Shown here in pieces: positions 46,433-55,136 of a stretch of DNA of 64,000 nucleotides. The notes beneath the pieces were generated by a model. That model had not been told where the DNA came from. It saw only the letters and a program-made list of their open reading frames with translations, and did no database searches. The translations under genes were made by a program, and so were the position numbers. The stretch comes from Pedobacter frigiditerrae. GTDB taxonomy: Bacteria > Bacteroidota > Bacteroidia > Sphingobacteriales > Sphingobacteriaceae. Numbering within the stretch: position 1 is the first letter of the stretch; every line of letters starts with the position of its first letter. The stretch lies in the NCBI RefSeq assembly GCF_004331645.1, contig NZ_SJSK01000002.1:248001-312000 (forward strand), read 5' to 3'.

Positions 46433-47728
46433 CTATTGGCTAGTGTCGCTACCTGCCGTATTCACTTTTTTAACTACTAAAGGCGCACCGTTAACCATTA
46501 CGTTTTCAAACTTAACATCGTCGTATTTGTTGGTCAATACTGGATTTTTTGTAGTTACTTCTATATCCTTGAAAACAAAACCATTTACCTTATCTGGTAG
46601 ATTGCCATTCATTTCACCAAACTTTACGCTTTCTACCTTAATGTTTTTCATCATTACATTTTTGATGGTACCAAATGGTTTTACTGTACTACCTTTTAAA
46701 TCAAAAAACTGTGTCCAAGGATTTAGGTCGATTAAAGCACCAGATTTACCCGTAATGTTTTCTATGGTAATGTTTTCAAAGAGTTGAAAGGTATCACCTC
46801 TCATTTTGAATTTTAAAATAGGACAAGTATTATCAACCACGCAGTTCCTCATGATGATATTTTTAGCGTGAATACTTTCACTACCAAATGTTAGCGTAGA
46901 GTGAGAATTACCTATGGTGCAATTTTCTATCAATACATCTTCTACCATGCCATTTTCAGGTAATTGATGTGCTGTTGGCCCTTTTCCGCCTTTAATACAA
47001 ATTGCATCATCATTTACGGAGATATAACAATTCCTGATGGTTACTTTTTTACAAACATCAATGTCAATCCCATCTGTACTCGGTGCTTTTACAGGTTTAA
47101 AAGGCGAACGGATATCTGTGTTTTCAATCAATACATTATTGCATTGATACAAGTGGGTAGTCCAAAAGCCAGCATTACGGAACTTTACATTTTGTATCTT
47201 AACGTTGTTGCTACCCCATATAAAAACCAAACGTGGTCTGCTTACCTCTAGATTGGTTAAGGTTTTTTTAATCTTAGCAACTGAATCTCTTCCTGCCCAA
47301 AACTGTTTCCAGAACTTCAGTCCGTTACCATTAATCTCTCCTGGTCCACTGATAGTAAAACCATCTACCTGATAAGCATTAACTAGCGCCGCAAAATATT
47401 TAAGACTTTGGCCTTCCATACGTGACGGAATAAATGGATAATTCTTTATCTCATCAGACCCTTTTAAAACAGCCCCTTCCAGTAAACGTAGCTTTGTCTT
47501 TTTCTTAAAAAAAAGTGCCCCACTCAGGTAAGTTCCTTTTGGGATAACAATTGTTCCTCCACCTTTGGCAAAAGCTTTATCAATTACTTGTTGGATAGCT
47601 TTAGTTTGCAGTAGCGTACTATCGTTTTTAACACCGAATTTGGTAATGACATATTCTTGGGCGGCCAATCGATTGGCTAGAAAGGCAAAAATTGCCAGGA
47701 TGATGATTTTCTTAAAGTTCATAAGCAT
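46433..47728 (-). CDS. GH28 polygalacturonase-type glycoside hydrolase
   Basis: Secreted right-handed beta-helix protein of 431 residues; signal peptide IIILAIFAFLANRLAAQ. N-terminal cap has KAIQQVIDKAFAKGGGTIVI then PKGTYLSGALFFKKKTKLRL. The catalytic coil shows APSTDGIDIDVCKKVTIRNC and ISVNDDAICIKGGKGPTAHQ with the GH28 aspartates near 230-245. The usual GHG is replaced by IGNSHSTLTFGSES and the RIK by PILKFKMRGD, so it belongs to a divergent clade, possibly acting on rhamnogalacturonan or another galacturonide. Together with GH105 it points to pectin. Single gene with upstream gene-free DNA. Confidence 0.9.
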   Translation of the reverse strand: MLMNFKKIIILAIFAFLANRLAAQEYVITKFGVKNDSTLLQTKAIQQVIDKAFAKGGGTIVIPKGTYLSGALFFKKKTKLRLLEGAVLKGSDEIKNYPFIPSRMEGQSLKYFAALVNAYQVDGFTISGPGEINGNGLKFWKQFWAGRDSVAKIKKTLTNLEVSRPRLVFIWGSNNVKIQNVKFRNAGFWTTHLYQCNNVLIENTDIRSPFKPVKAPSTDGIDIDVCKKVTIRNCYISVNDDAICIKGGKGPTAHQLPENGMVEDVLIENCTIGNSHSTLTFGSESIHAKNIIMRNCVVDNTCPILKFKMRGDTFQLFENITIENITGKSGALIDLNPWTQFFDLKGSTVKPFGTIKNVMMKNIKVESVKFGEMNGNLPDKVNGFVFKDIEVTTKNPVLTNKYDDVKFENVMVNGAPLVVKKVNTAGSDTSQ

Positions 47729-48203
47729 ATTTGGTATATAATTAACAAGCTAGTCTAATATATAGCTAGAAAGAAATTACGGCTTAAATTATCACTTAAA
47801 TTACATTAAATCATCCTGTACTATACTGTAAATTTTTTACCACACCTGCATACCGCAGGCAGGTAGATACATAAGTATTATGCTATATAACCTAGGTATC
47901 TATGTGGTTAACCTGTATCAAACTTGTCCCAAGAACAAAATTCCTCAATTTGCATTGAGGAGATTCCCTATCCCTCTTGAGCTGAATAAGGCTGTGCTAC
48001 AATAAAGGCAGAAACCTGTATGAACATATCTTGTCGCTGCATGCAAGTGTGACAGGCAAGCAGTCTATCGATATGAATAAGGAAGGATATTATGCTGTTG
48101 AATAGCGCTCACATTAAATCTATCTTAGGATTTTACTGCTATCCGTGGTGCTCACCCGCCAAAGTTAACTTGTTTCAAGGTCTGCCACGCATAAGAGGAA
48201 AAG
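47729..48203. other. gene-free stretch upstream of GH28 with small inverted repeats
   Basis: ACCTGC/GCAGGT arms at 47845-47865 and CCTCAAT/ATTGAGG at 47943-47960 are short hairpins without T runs. A plus-strand frame from 47992 to 48105 reads NKGRNLYEHILSLHASVTGK and may be a gene remnant, but I do not recognise it. Confidence 0.4.
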
Positions 48204-48237
48204 CAAAAACTACCTAAAAGACAATCTTTTAGGTAGT
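48204..48237 (-). terminator. rho-independent terminator after the first small secreted protein gene
   Basis: A perfect 13-bp stem (ACTACCTAAAAGA/TCTTTTAGGTAGT) with a 3-base loop, followed by TTTTTGCTTTT on the minus strand. It lies 34 bases past the stop at 48272. Confidence 0.85.
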
Positions 48238-48271
48238 CTAATGGTTAGTTTATTAATTAATTACGAAACTA

Positions 48272-48808
48272 TTATCTTGTTATTCTAGGATATAAGCGAA
48301 TCTGTGCGTATTCCAAATAATCTTCTTCTTCATTCCAGAACATAATGGAAGCTTCCATCACAAAAGCCGTCTCTTCGGTTCCGATTTCACACGATCCCGA
48401 ATAAGAATACGTTGTGGTAGAAGGATAAAGTTCTGCAGTAAAATAAGGATAATAATACACATAGGTCGGATCATTCCATATTAAAAATTTTGAAGCATAT
48501 AGTTCACCAGGCGAAGTATCTTGACCTACAAGAGCCTGAAATTCTCCTTTCATTGCTCCAGTATTTATAGGTATATTCTTAACCATTATATCATAATGAA
48601 CAGTATGCCCATTTGTATCTAAAGTAAATTTGGCATATAACAAATCACTATCGTAGGTATAAGACCTGGCGGTAGATGATGCCGTATAGCTACCAGAGCT
48701 TGGAATGAAACTACTAGGATCCCAATCTACAGTTTGTGCAACACCCGTAAATGAGATGCTAGCAAATAAAATAAAAAACAGCAAAGGTTTTAAAAACTTT
48801 TTGTTCAT
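48272..48808 (-). CDS. small secreted protein A, function unknown
   Basis: 178 residues. Signal peptide FLKPLLFFILFASISFTGVA, then a Ser/Thr/Tyr-rich region (PSSFIPSSGSYTASSTARSY) and a beta-rich body (FTLDTNGHTVHYDIMVKNIP, LVGQDTSPGELYASKFLIWN). No cysteine pattern or family motif is recognised. It shares its upstream element with the genes at 48966 and 49487, although the three proteins show no clear similarity to one another beyond size, signal peptide and tyrosine-rich composition. Confidence 0.75.
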   Translation of the reverse strand: MNKKFLKPLLFFILFASISFTGVAQTVDWDPSSFIPSSGSYTASSTARSYTYDSDLLYAKFTLDTNGHTVHYDIMVKNIPINTGAMKGEFQALVGQDTSPGELYASKFLIWNDPTYVYYYPYFTAELYPSTTTYSYSGSCEIGTEETAFVMEASIMFWNEEEDYLEYAQIRLYPRITR

Positions 48809-48827
48809 AACAGTTGATTTAGCAAAT

Positions 48828-48860
48828 GCCTACTCTTTATAGGATTTTCGGCTTACTCCT
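48828..48860 (-). promoter_or_regulatory. shared upstream element, copy 1
   Basis: On the minus strand GGAGTAAGCCGAAAATCC is followed by TATAAAGAGTAGGC. The two GAGTA cores are 23 bases apart and the proximal one lies 22 bases before the start codon. Confidence 0.7.
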
Positions 48861-48965
48861 TTTTTTATGCTATAATGGATTGTGATTTTCAGCCTATCGG
48901 CTTGTGTCCACCAGCCTAAATTATTGCAGCGGCTCAGGAGATGAGATACCGACCGATGGAGAAAA

Positions 48966-49349
48966 TTATAATACTATATGGCTATCACGCCTCTCATATG
49001 TATTATCCGAATAATCTACTACCCAGTAAATATCAAGTTCTGAATAATCGCCAACTGTAAAATCGCCCAACACATACGCACCGTCTGTTCGATCAGACAA
49101 ATAAATATCATCCCATATAGAAGGATCGTCTATTCTTCTTGCCACTACAAAAAGCCATGTATTGGTTACAGGTGTACTTGATAATGGTAATAAACTCACT
49201 TCAATTTTCCCGGTTGAAATTCTATTATCAGAATACCCAAAATCAGCTGGTGTTCCTGAGTGGCTAGAATAGTACGTTGTTTGTGAAAATACTTGGCTAG
49301 TAATAAGAGCGAAAAATGCAAAAATTGAAACTTTTAATATTTTTTCCAT
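48966..49349 (-). CDS. small secreted protein B, function unknown
   Basis: 127 residues. Signal peptide ILKVSIFAFFALITSQVFSQ, then TTYYSSHSGTPADFGYSDNR and a beta-rich body with the pattern WLFVVARRIDDPSIWDDIYL and DFTVGDYSELDIYWVVDYSD. Rich in Tyr, Asp and Ser, no cysteines in the mature part. No family recognised. Between genes A and C, same strand, each gene with its own copy of the upstream element, so they are probably transcribed separately but co-regulated. Confidence 0.7.
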   Translation of the reverse strand: MEKILKVSIFAFFALITSQVFSQTTYYSSHSGTPADFGYSDNRISTGKIEVSLLPLSSTPVTNTWLFVVARRIDDPSIWDDIYLSDRTDGAYVLGDFTVGDYSELDIYWVVDYSDNTYERRDSHIVL

Positions 49350-49369
49350 AAAACTTAATCTAGTTCATT

Positions 49370-49402
49370 GCCTACTCTTTGAAGGATTTTCGGCGTACTC
49401 CT
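49370..49402 (-). promoter_or_regulatory. shared upstream element, copy 2
   Basis: GGAGTACGCCGAAAATCC then TTCAAAGAGTAGGC on the minus strand; GAGTA cores 23 bases apart, the proximal one 23 bases before the start codon of protein B. Confidence 0.7.
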
Positions 49403-49486
49403 TTTTTGTCTATGATGCAAAAGGATGTAATACATAAAAATCTTGCTAACAATACACCTTTTTACAATTAGCATTCATTTTAAATT

Positions 49487-49972
49487 CTATGGAATAACAT
49501 CATATTCATCATAGGTATAAAAACCATGATTAGTAGGGTAAGGAAAGTTTGGATCGCTAAAATAAGTAAAGCCGTGCCCAGCAGATATAAATAAGGTATG
49601 GGTAATAGCATAATAATCTCCTATGTAGACACTTCCAGAATAAACAACCTGTCCTGTTGGTAATGTACGATAATCTTCAGTTTCATTATTAAAATCTACC
49701 AGGTTAATTATAGACCCATAGGGTAATAAAGCAATACCAAGAGATAAATAAGTTCCACCAGTGTGAACATCACTTATATTCATGCTATTAGGGTAATTAA
49801 CCGTGAAAGAGTAATGTAGATAACCAGTTAATGAATCTAATGTTAAAATGGGTGCTGTTGCATAACTAGACTCATTGTTGTAGGAGGGATAAGAGTCTCT
49901 TAAAGAAATCGATTGTGCCTTAATGCCTACTCCAATTATACAGAGGAAGGCGATTACAATTAGTTTTTTCAT
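49487..49972 (-). CDS. small secreted protein C, function unknown
   Basis: 161 residues. Signal peptide LIVIAFLCIIGVGIKAQS, then LRDSYPSYNNESSYATAPIL and a beta-rich region (GYLHYSFTVNYPNSMNISDV, GGTYLSLGIALLPYGSIINL). The C-terminus is Tyr/Pro-rich (FYTYDEYDVIP). No family recognised. It is the first of three adjacent small secreted-protein genes that share the upstream element. Confidence 0.72.
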   Translation of the reverse strand: MKKLIVIAFLCIIGVGIKAQSISLRDSYPSYNNESSYATAPILTLDSLTGYLHYSFTVNYPNSMNISDVHTGGTYLSLGIALLPYGSIINLVDFNNETEDYRTLPTGQVVYSGSVYIGDYYAITHTLFISAGHGFTYFSDPNFPYPTNHGFYTYDEYDVIP

Positions 49973-49994
49973 TTTTAGGGGTTTAAATTTGGTT

Positions 49995-50027
49995 ACCTAC
50001 TCTTTGAAGGATTTTCGGTTTACTCCT
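49995..50027 (-). promoter_or_regulatory. shared upstream element, copy 3
   Basis: GGAGTAAACCGAAAATCC then TTCAAAGAGTAGGT on the minus strand; GAGTA cores 23 bases apart, the proximal one 25 bases before the start codon of protein C. Confidence 0.7.
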
Positions 50028-50071
50028 GTATTTTATTCATATTAAAAGTGATGTGTTTTGTAAATTCTATT

Positions 50072-50104
50072 CAAAAAAAAACGGGTTCAACCAAATGAAC
50101 CCGC
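50072..50104 (-). terminator. rho-independent terminator of the SusCD/FAS1 operon
   Basis: Stem GCGGGTTCA/TGAACCCGT (9 bp, one G-U) at 50081-50104 with a 6-base loop, followed by nine T on the minus strand. It lies 20 bases past the SusD stop and ends the long operon. Confidence 0.88.
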
Positions 50105-50123
50105 TTTGAGATGTTAATCTTAT

Positions 50124-51869
50124 TTATTTCCAATCAAATGGCAAATACCAATTGGCTGGGTTCATTAATTTTGTTCTAGTTGCCGCTGCATTAGGATCAC
50201 CAGCCTTTAATAATTTCTGGTAAACGCGATCAGCTAAAAATGCTGGGTTATTTTCCCTTGTAGCAATACGCACTAAATCTGGCCAACGGTTACCTTCAAA
50301 TGCAGTTTCTAAGGCTCCCTCATCAATCAACTTGCCTTCTAACCCTAATACATCAGTTTGTAAGGCAACATCAAGATTGGTTATCCCTGCCCTACCCCTA
50401 ATTCCTGTACTTCTATACCAAGGCCCTCTAAAGTCAGTATTGCTAGAGGCATCCATAAAATAAGGAGCTGCGTAAGGCGTTCTCATCGACGCAATATCAT
50501 CAAATGAAACAGGTGCTGGTGCGCCTGCGGCATTTCTAGTGCCATTATAGAAAGTATTAATAATGCCATTATTTAATAATGCCCAACCTAATTTCCCCTT
50601 ACCATCTCTATTAGCCGCCTCAGCATAACGAAGGTGCAGAAGTGTGGCACGATATATTCCCCAAGTACCACCTTTATTAAATGCAGATGCTGGTAAGGTA
50701 TTTCCCGTAAACTTGGTAATTTCAGGCCCAGCTGCACTTGTAGAATAAGATAGTCTGCCCCTTGCGTCATAGGGGATACCACTATTTTGTCGCTGTGCAT
50801 TCCAACTTTCAATAATTACTTGCGAAGGTTTAACCAAATATTTTCCGTACTGCTGAGAGCAAAGTTCGAACATAGGATTACCTGGCTTAAAATTAGAACT
50901 GTAAGGTATGCCCCACAAAAATTCAGCCTGCCAAATTCTATTCGTAGTGGGCAAAGTAAACATAGTTCTCCAGCCAGACTCGAACAGCAAAGTCGCCTCG
51001 TCTTGATACCTACCGTAACGGACAGTTGCATCTGCCCACTGGTCGGCAGTATATACTACTTTATACCAACTAAATGACTTGTTAAATTCTGGATTTGTGT
51101 TTTCATAATCAAATATCTTAATGTAACTTTCAGCTGCCTTTACATAGTTATTTTTCCATAGGTACAAGTCTCCTAAAATAGACGGTTTACTAATAAACAT
51201 CCTTTCCGTAAAACTTCCATCAATCGTAGTAACTAGTGGATTACCGGTTGGATAAGCATAAACTTCCTTATAGGGTAAAGCCTCAGTAAAAGCGATTAAC
51301 TTATCCAACAACTGATCAAAGGTGATGCGTGGAAAACTACTAAGGTTTTTAACATCATCTACCTTTTCAACAGGATCCGTAATGTAAGGAATACTGCCAT
51401 ATTGTATACCCAATTGCAAATATATGTAACTACGCAAGGCACCAATGTCTGAATAGTGTTTGTTGTAATCATCAACACTCATTTTCTTGTCACGAACCAT
51501 TAGCTGAAAATTCTTTAAGGCATCATTACAGTTCAAGATCACAGTGTAATACGGTCTTGGGTCTATATAAGGATTGTCTTTCGTAGCAGTATGGTTCGAC
51601 AATGCTTTCAAATTTTGATCTGCATTTGCAGTAACATCCATCAAATCACCACGTAGCTCATTTTGCAAGATGAATGTTTTATGTAAGCCCAAAAACTGAC
51701 CATAAATACCAATAACAGCAGCATCAGCATCTGAAGAGTTTCGATAAGCATTACTGATATCTAACTTGTCTTCTGGTGCTTCGTTATCTTCTTTTTTGCA
51801 AGACCATGAACCTGTTGCAAGCAGGGCTACCACTACAATTGCAATAACTTTTTTATTAAAATCCATCAT
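50124..51869 (-). CDS. SusD/RagB outer-membrane glycan-binding lipoprotein 2
   Basis: 581 residues from the ATG at 51869; the frame is open to 51890 directly at the SusC stop. The lipoprotein signal ends LLATGSWSCKKEDN. The SusD fold is shown by the tetratricopeptide-like helices (DADAAVIGIYGQFLGLHKTF, IGALRSYIYLQLGIQYGSIP, KPSILGDLYLWKNNYVKAAE) and the C-terminal pattern LRYAEAANRDGKGKLGWALL with EGNRWPDLVRIA. It sits on the cell surface as the lid of the adjacent SusC transporter. Last gene of the operon. Confidence 0.93.
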   Translation of the reverse strand: MMDFNKKVIAIVVVALLATGSWSCKKEDNEAPEDKLDISNAYRNSSDADAAVIGIYGQFLGLHKTFILQNELRGDLMDVTANADQNLKALSNHTATKDNPYIDPRPYYTVILNCNDALKNFQLMVRDKKMSVDDYNKHYSDIGALRSYIYLQLGIQYGSIPYITDPVEKVDDVKNLSSFPRITFDQLLDKLIAFTEALPYKEVYAYPTGNPLVTTIDGSFTERMFISKPSILGDLYLWKNNYVKAAESYIKIFDYENTNPEFNKSFSWYKVVYTADQWADATVRYGRYQDEATLLFESGWRTMFTLPTTNRIWQAEFLWGIPYSSNFKPGNPMFELCSQQYGKYLVKPSQVIIESWNAQRQNSGIPYDARGRLSYSTSAAGPEITKFTGNTLPASAFNKGGTWGIYRATLLHLRYAEAANRDGKGKLGWALLNNGIINTFYNGTRNAAGAPAPVSFDDIASMRTPYAAPYFMDASSNTDFRGPWYRSTGIRGRAGITNLDVALQTDVLGLEGKLIDEGALETAFEGNRWPDLVRIATRENNPAFLADRVYQKLLKAGDPNAAATRTKLMNPANWYLPFDWK

Positions 51870-51890
51870 TCTCTTATTATACATTATCAA

Positions 51891-54800
51891 TTATAAACCA
51901 ACTCTAAAACCTAATTGAAACGACCTGAACTGAGGCTCAAGTGTAGTGTCAACTCCCCTTGTAAAAATGCTTCCCGATGCACTAAACTCTGGGTCGTAAC
52001 CCAAGTAATTAGTTAGCGTAAATACATTATTAGCAGTGGCATAAACCTTTGCATATTTAAATGCCTTTGTTTTTAACGGGATATTATAACTTAAATTAAC
52101 CGTCCTTAAACGTAGGTATGAACCATCTTCTATCCAACGATCAGAAAATCTTGCATTACCCATCGGATCGCCGAAAGATGCTTTAGGGGTATTAGTAACT
52201 TGTCCGTTCCCTCTCCATCTGTTATTTAATGCTTCAGTTTGGTTATAATAAGTACTGCCAGATTCTAGTTGCGCTCTGGTATAGTTATATACATCATTGT
52301 TTGCTACAAATGTGATCAAGGCATCTAAACTCCAATTTTTATAAGAAACTGTACTACTGAAACTTCCAAATAGAGAAGGGTTTGGATTGCCAATCACGGT
52401 ACGATCTGCATCATCAATTATTTTGTCTCCATTTTGGTCAACAAACCTAACGTCACCACCTGTAAAAGGTACCAATGAACCAATACTATTTCTGTTAGAT
52501 AAGCCAACCGACGCGGCCTCAGCATCACTGCTGTAAACACCATTTGTTTGATATCCGAAAAATTGATTAGCTGATTTACCAACTTGAGTAAGGTAAGCAC
52601 CACCTGCATAATTGGTAATGATACTCGTACCATTTGGCAAACTGGTTACTTTATTCGTAGAGGTACCTAAAGTGATACCAGCATCCCATTTTACTGATTT
52701 GTTCAAAATCCTACCATTCAAACCAAAATCAATACCTCTAGTACGCATCGCACCTTGGTTATCTAAAAACGAATTGATTCCTCCTATAGAACTTACAGGT
52801 ACATAAGTTAACATCTTATCAGTTTTGTGCTCATAAACATCAATGCTCATACTTAAACGTTCGTTTAAGAACGCACCATCGGCGCCAAAGTTAAATTTAG
52901 AAACCTTTTCCCATTGGATATTAGGGTTGGCAATGTTTCCTCTAACTAAGCCCTGTAAGCCTAAAAGGTTTTGAGAGATGTAATATTGGCGGTTATTGTA
53001 GTTACCAATATCATCGTTCCCTACAATGCCATAACTCATTCTCAATTTCAACAAGTTAATATGTCTATAATCACGCATAAAATCTTCGGATGAGATTAGC
53101 CAAGCAGCACTCACAGCTGGTAAAATAGCTGAGTTACCTAAAATAAAATTATCTGCAATGTCTTTTCTACCAAAACGAGAAGACTGATCAACAGCAACAG
53201 CAGCATTTAAAAAATATTTATCTTTATAGCTATAATCAGCTGTTAAATAAGTATTTAAAGTACTCCATCTGCCTATATCCCCTCCAAAAGTACGTAAGGC
53301 TGCATTCGAGTTTCCAATACTGATCAATACATCTGTTGCCGTATTATAACCAATGGCAACGTCCTGCTCACTCTGACTTGAGTTAAAACGTGTACCTAAG
53401 GTGGCATGGATACGATGGTCTTCTCCTATTTTATGATCAAATGTTAAGCGTAAATCATCAAAAACACTAAAATACCTTGCTACCTGAGTGCCCGATTTAC
53501 TGTCTCCAATTGTTGTTGTCAACGTTTCATTCACAACTCCTTTACGAGGCACAAATAAGGTTTCTTGAACTTTGTCATAAGTTACACCAGTTAAATTTGA
53601 TAATTTAAATGACTTACTAAAGGTGTAATCAAAGTTGATATTTCCAAAAAAGCGATAGGTTTTTTTAAGATTTAATCCTTTCTCTATTAAAGCACGAGGA
53701 TTACTCACACCTAAAGTATCATATTCGGCTAAATTTGGCGAAACTGCCCCCGAAGGGCTAATCTCATTTACACCTAAAAACGGTGCTTTAACCAGTGATA
53801 AAAAGATAGGATTGGTATTTGGCGCAATGCCTTGGTCTTTTAAGCGTTGTTCGGCATATGCAAATGATAAAGCAGTAGTTCCTTGAAGTTTTTTAGTCAA
53901 GTTCAAATCACTATTAAAACGCATACCATATTTGGTATTGTTAGTAGAGTCAATTACACCTTTGTCTGAAGAATATAAGGCTGATAAAGCATATTTTGCA
54001 ATATTATCTCCCCCTGTTACTTTCAAATAAAAATTTTGATCAAATGAGTTTTTGAAAACTTTGTCTTGCCAATCTGTATTTTGATGATACATCGTGTAAC
54101 TCGGATTGGTTACGGGATTCGAATCGTCGTTTAAGTAAGGTTTTGCTGCTATCTGCGCAGTGGTTAAACCTTGGCTTTTTAAAACATCAGTTAAATAAGT
54201 ACGAAAATCCGCTACACCCATCAATGGTAATTTTTTAGGTGCCAAATTAAAACCACCATAAGCAGCAAAATCTATCTGTGTAGCCAAATCTTTAGCCCTA
54301 TTAGTGGTAATAACCACAATACCGTTTGCTGCTTTTGAGCCATAGCTAGCAGTTGCTGCTGCATCTTTAACTAAACTGATGCTTTCTATATCACGTACAT
54401 CAATAAATTGCAAAGGATTATTTCTATGTCCAAATGTTAAAGATGTGCCGTAACTATTGGCATCATAAATCATCCCATCTACCAAATACATTGGCTGATT
54501 GCTGGCATATAATGAGGTAAAACCTCTCACAAATAAATCGGCACCAATACCTGGGGTTCCTGATTTTCTAATCACATTTAAGCCTGGCATTTGCCCTTGA
54601 AGAAAACTAGTTGGACTTTCTGAATTCGCGTTCCAACCTCCTTTCGGATTAAAAACACTAACTGCTGCTGGGGTACGAGCAAGGTTTTGAGTACCCAAAG
54701 GTAAGCTCACGTTGGTAAACACAGAATTATAAGTATCTGGCCAAATTTTAATGGTCGCTAACTTTCGTTTGTGAACGGGCAAAAGTTTGGTATGATAGCC

Positions 54801-55106
54801 ATCGAAACTCACTAAGATGGTAGCATTAAAATTAGGAACAGTAATGCTAAACTTTCCTTTATCATCTGTTAGTGCAGCAGAAAAATCGATAACAGTGAGC
54901 TTAACGCCCACCATTGGTTTATTCGTATTGCCATCTACCACCGTACCTGTTATTTTTTCTCCTTTTAAGGTTACCTGTTTAACCTTAACGGTCGTGGTAT
55001 CAGTACTATATTGAGCCGTATCTGTTTGTGCATAAGTTGTTACAGTACACATAACTCCAAAAATCAGCAATGAAAGTCTTTTTTTTATGATGGTAAAATT
55101 ATACAT
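51891..55106 (-). CDS. SusC/RagA TonB-dependent outer-membrane transporter 2
   Basis: 1071 residues. Signal peptide LSLLIFGVMCTVTTYAQT; a carboxypeptidase-D-like domain (about 45-125: KGEKITGTVVDGNTNKPMVG, DDKGKFSITVPNFNATILVS); the plug with GLNVIRKSGTPGIGADLFVR and the Sus signature VRDIESISLVKDAAATASYG then SKAANGIVVITTN; then a 22-strand barrel ending FQLGFRVGL with a hydrophobic terminal residue. It imports oligosaccharides through the outer membrane with its SusD partner, whose gene starts right after its stop. Confidence 0.96.
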   Translation of the reverse strand: MYNFTIIKKRLSLLIFGVMCTVTTYAQTDTAQYSTDTTTVKVKQVTLKGEKITGTVVDGNTNKPMVGVKLTVIDFSAALTDDKGKFSITVPNFNATILVSFDGYHTKLLPVHKRKLATIKIWPDTYNSVFTNVSLPLGTQNLARTPAAVSVFNPKGGWNANSESPTSFLQGQMPGLNVIRKSGTPGIGADLFVRGFTSLYASNQPMYLVDGMIYDANSYGTSLTFGHRNNPLQFIDVRDIESISLVKDAAATASYGSKAANGIVVITTNRAKDLATQIDFAAYGGFNLAPKKLPLMGVADFRTYLTDVLKSQGLTTAQIAAKPYLNDDSNPVTNPSYTMYHQNTDWQDKVFKNSFDQNFYLKVTGGDNIAKYALSALYSSDKGVIDSTNNTKYGMRFNSDLNLTKKLQGTTALSFAYAEQRLKDQGIAPNTNPIFLSLVKAPFLGVNEISPSGAVSPNLAEYDTLGVSNPRALIEKGLNLKKTYRFFGNINFDYTFSKSFKLSNLTGVTYDKVQETLFVPRKGVVNETLTTTIGDSKSGTQVARYFSVFDDLRLTFDHKIGEDHRIHATLGTRFNSSQSEQDVAIGYNTATDVLISIGNSNAALRTFGGDIGRWSTLNTYLTADYSYKDKYFLNAAVAVDQSSRFGRKDIADNFILGNSAILPAVSAAWLISSEDFMRDYRHINLLKLRMSYGIVGNDDIGNYNNRQYYISQNLLGLQGLVRGNIANPNIQWEKVSKFNFGADGAFLNERLSMSIDVYEHKTDKMLTYVPVSSIGGINSFLDNQGAMRTRGIDFGLNGRILNKSVKWDAGITLGTSTNKVTSLPNGTSIITNYAGGAYLTQVGKSANQFFGYQTNGVYSSDAEAASVGLSNRNSIGSLVPFTGGDVRFVDQNGDKIIDDADRTVIGNPNPSLFGSFSSTVSYKNWSLDALITFVANNDVYNYTRAQLESGSTYYNQTEALNNRWRGNGQVTNTPKASFGDPMGNARFSDRWIEDGSYLRLRTVNLSYNIPLKTKAFKYAKVYATANNVFTLTNYLGYDPEFSASGSIFTRGVDTTLEPQFRSFQLGFRVGL

Positions 55107-55136
55107 AGTCTTTTATTTGAGTCAGATTAATTGGTT

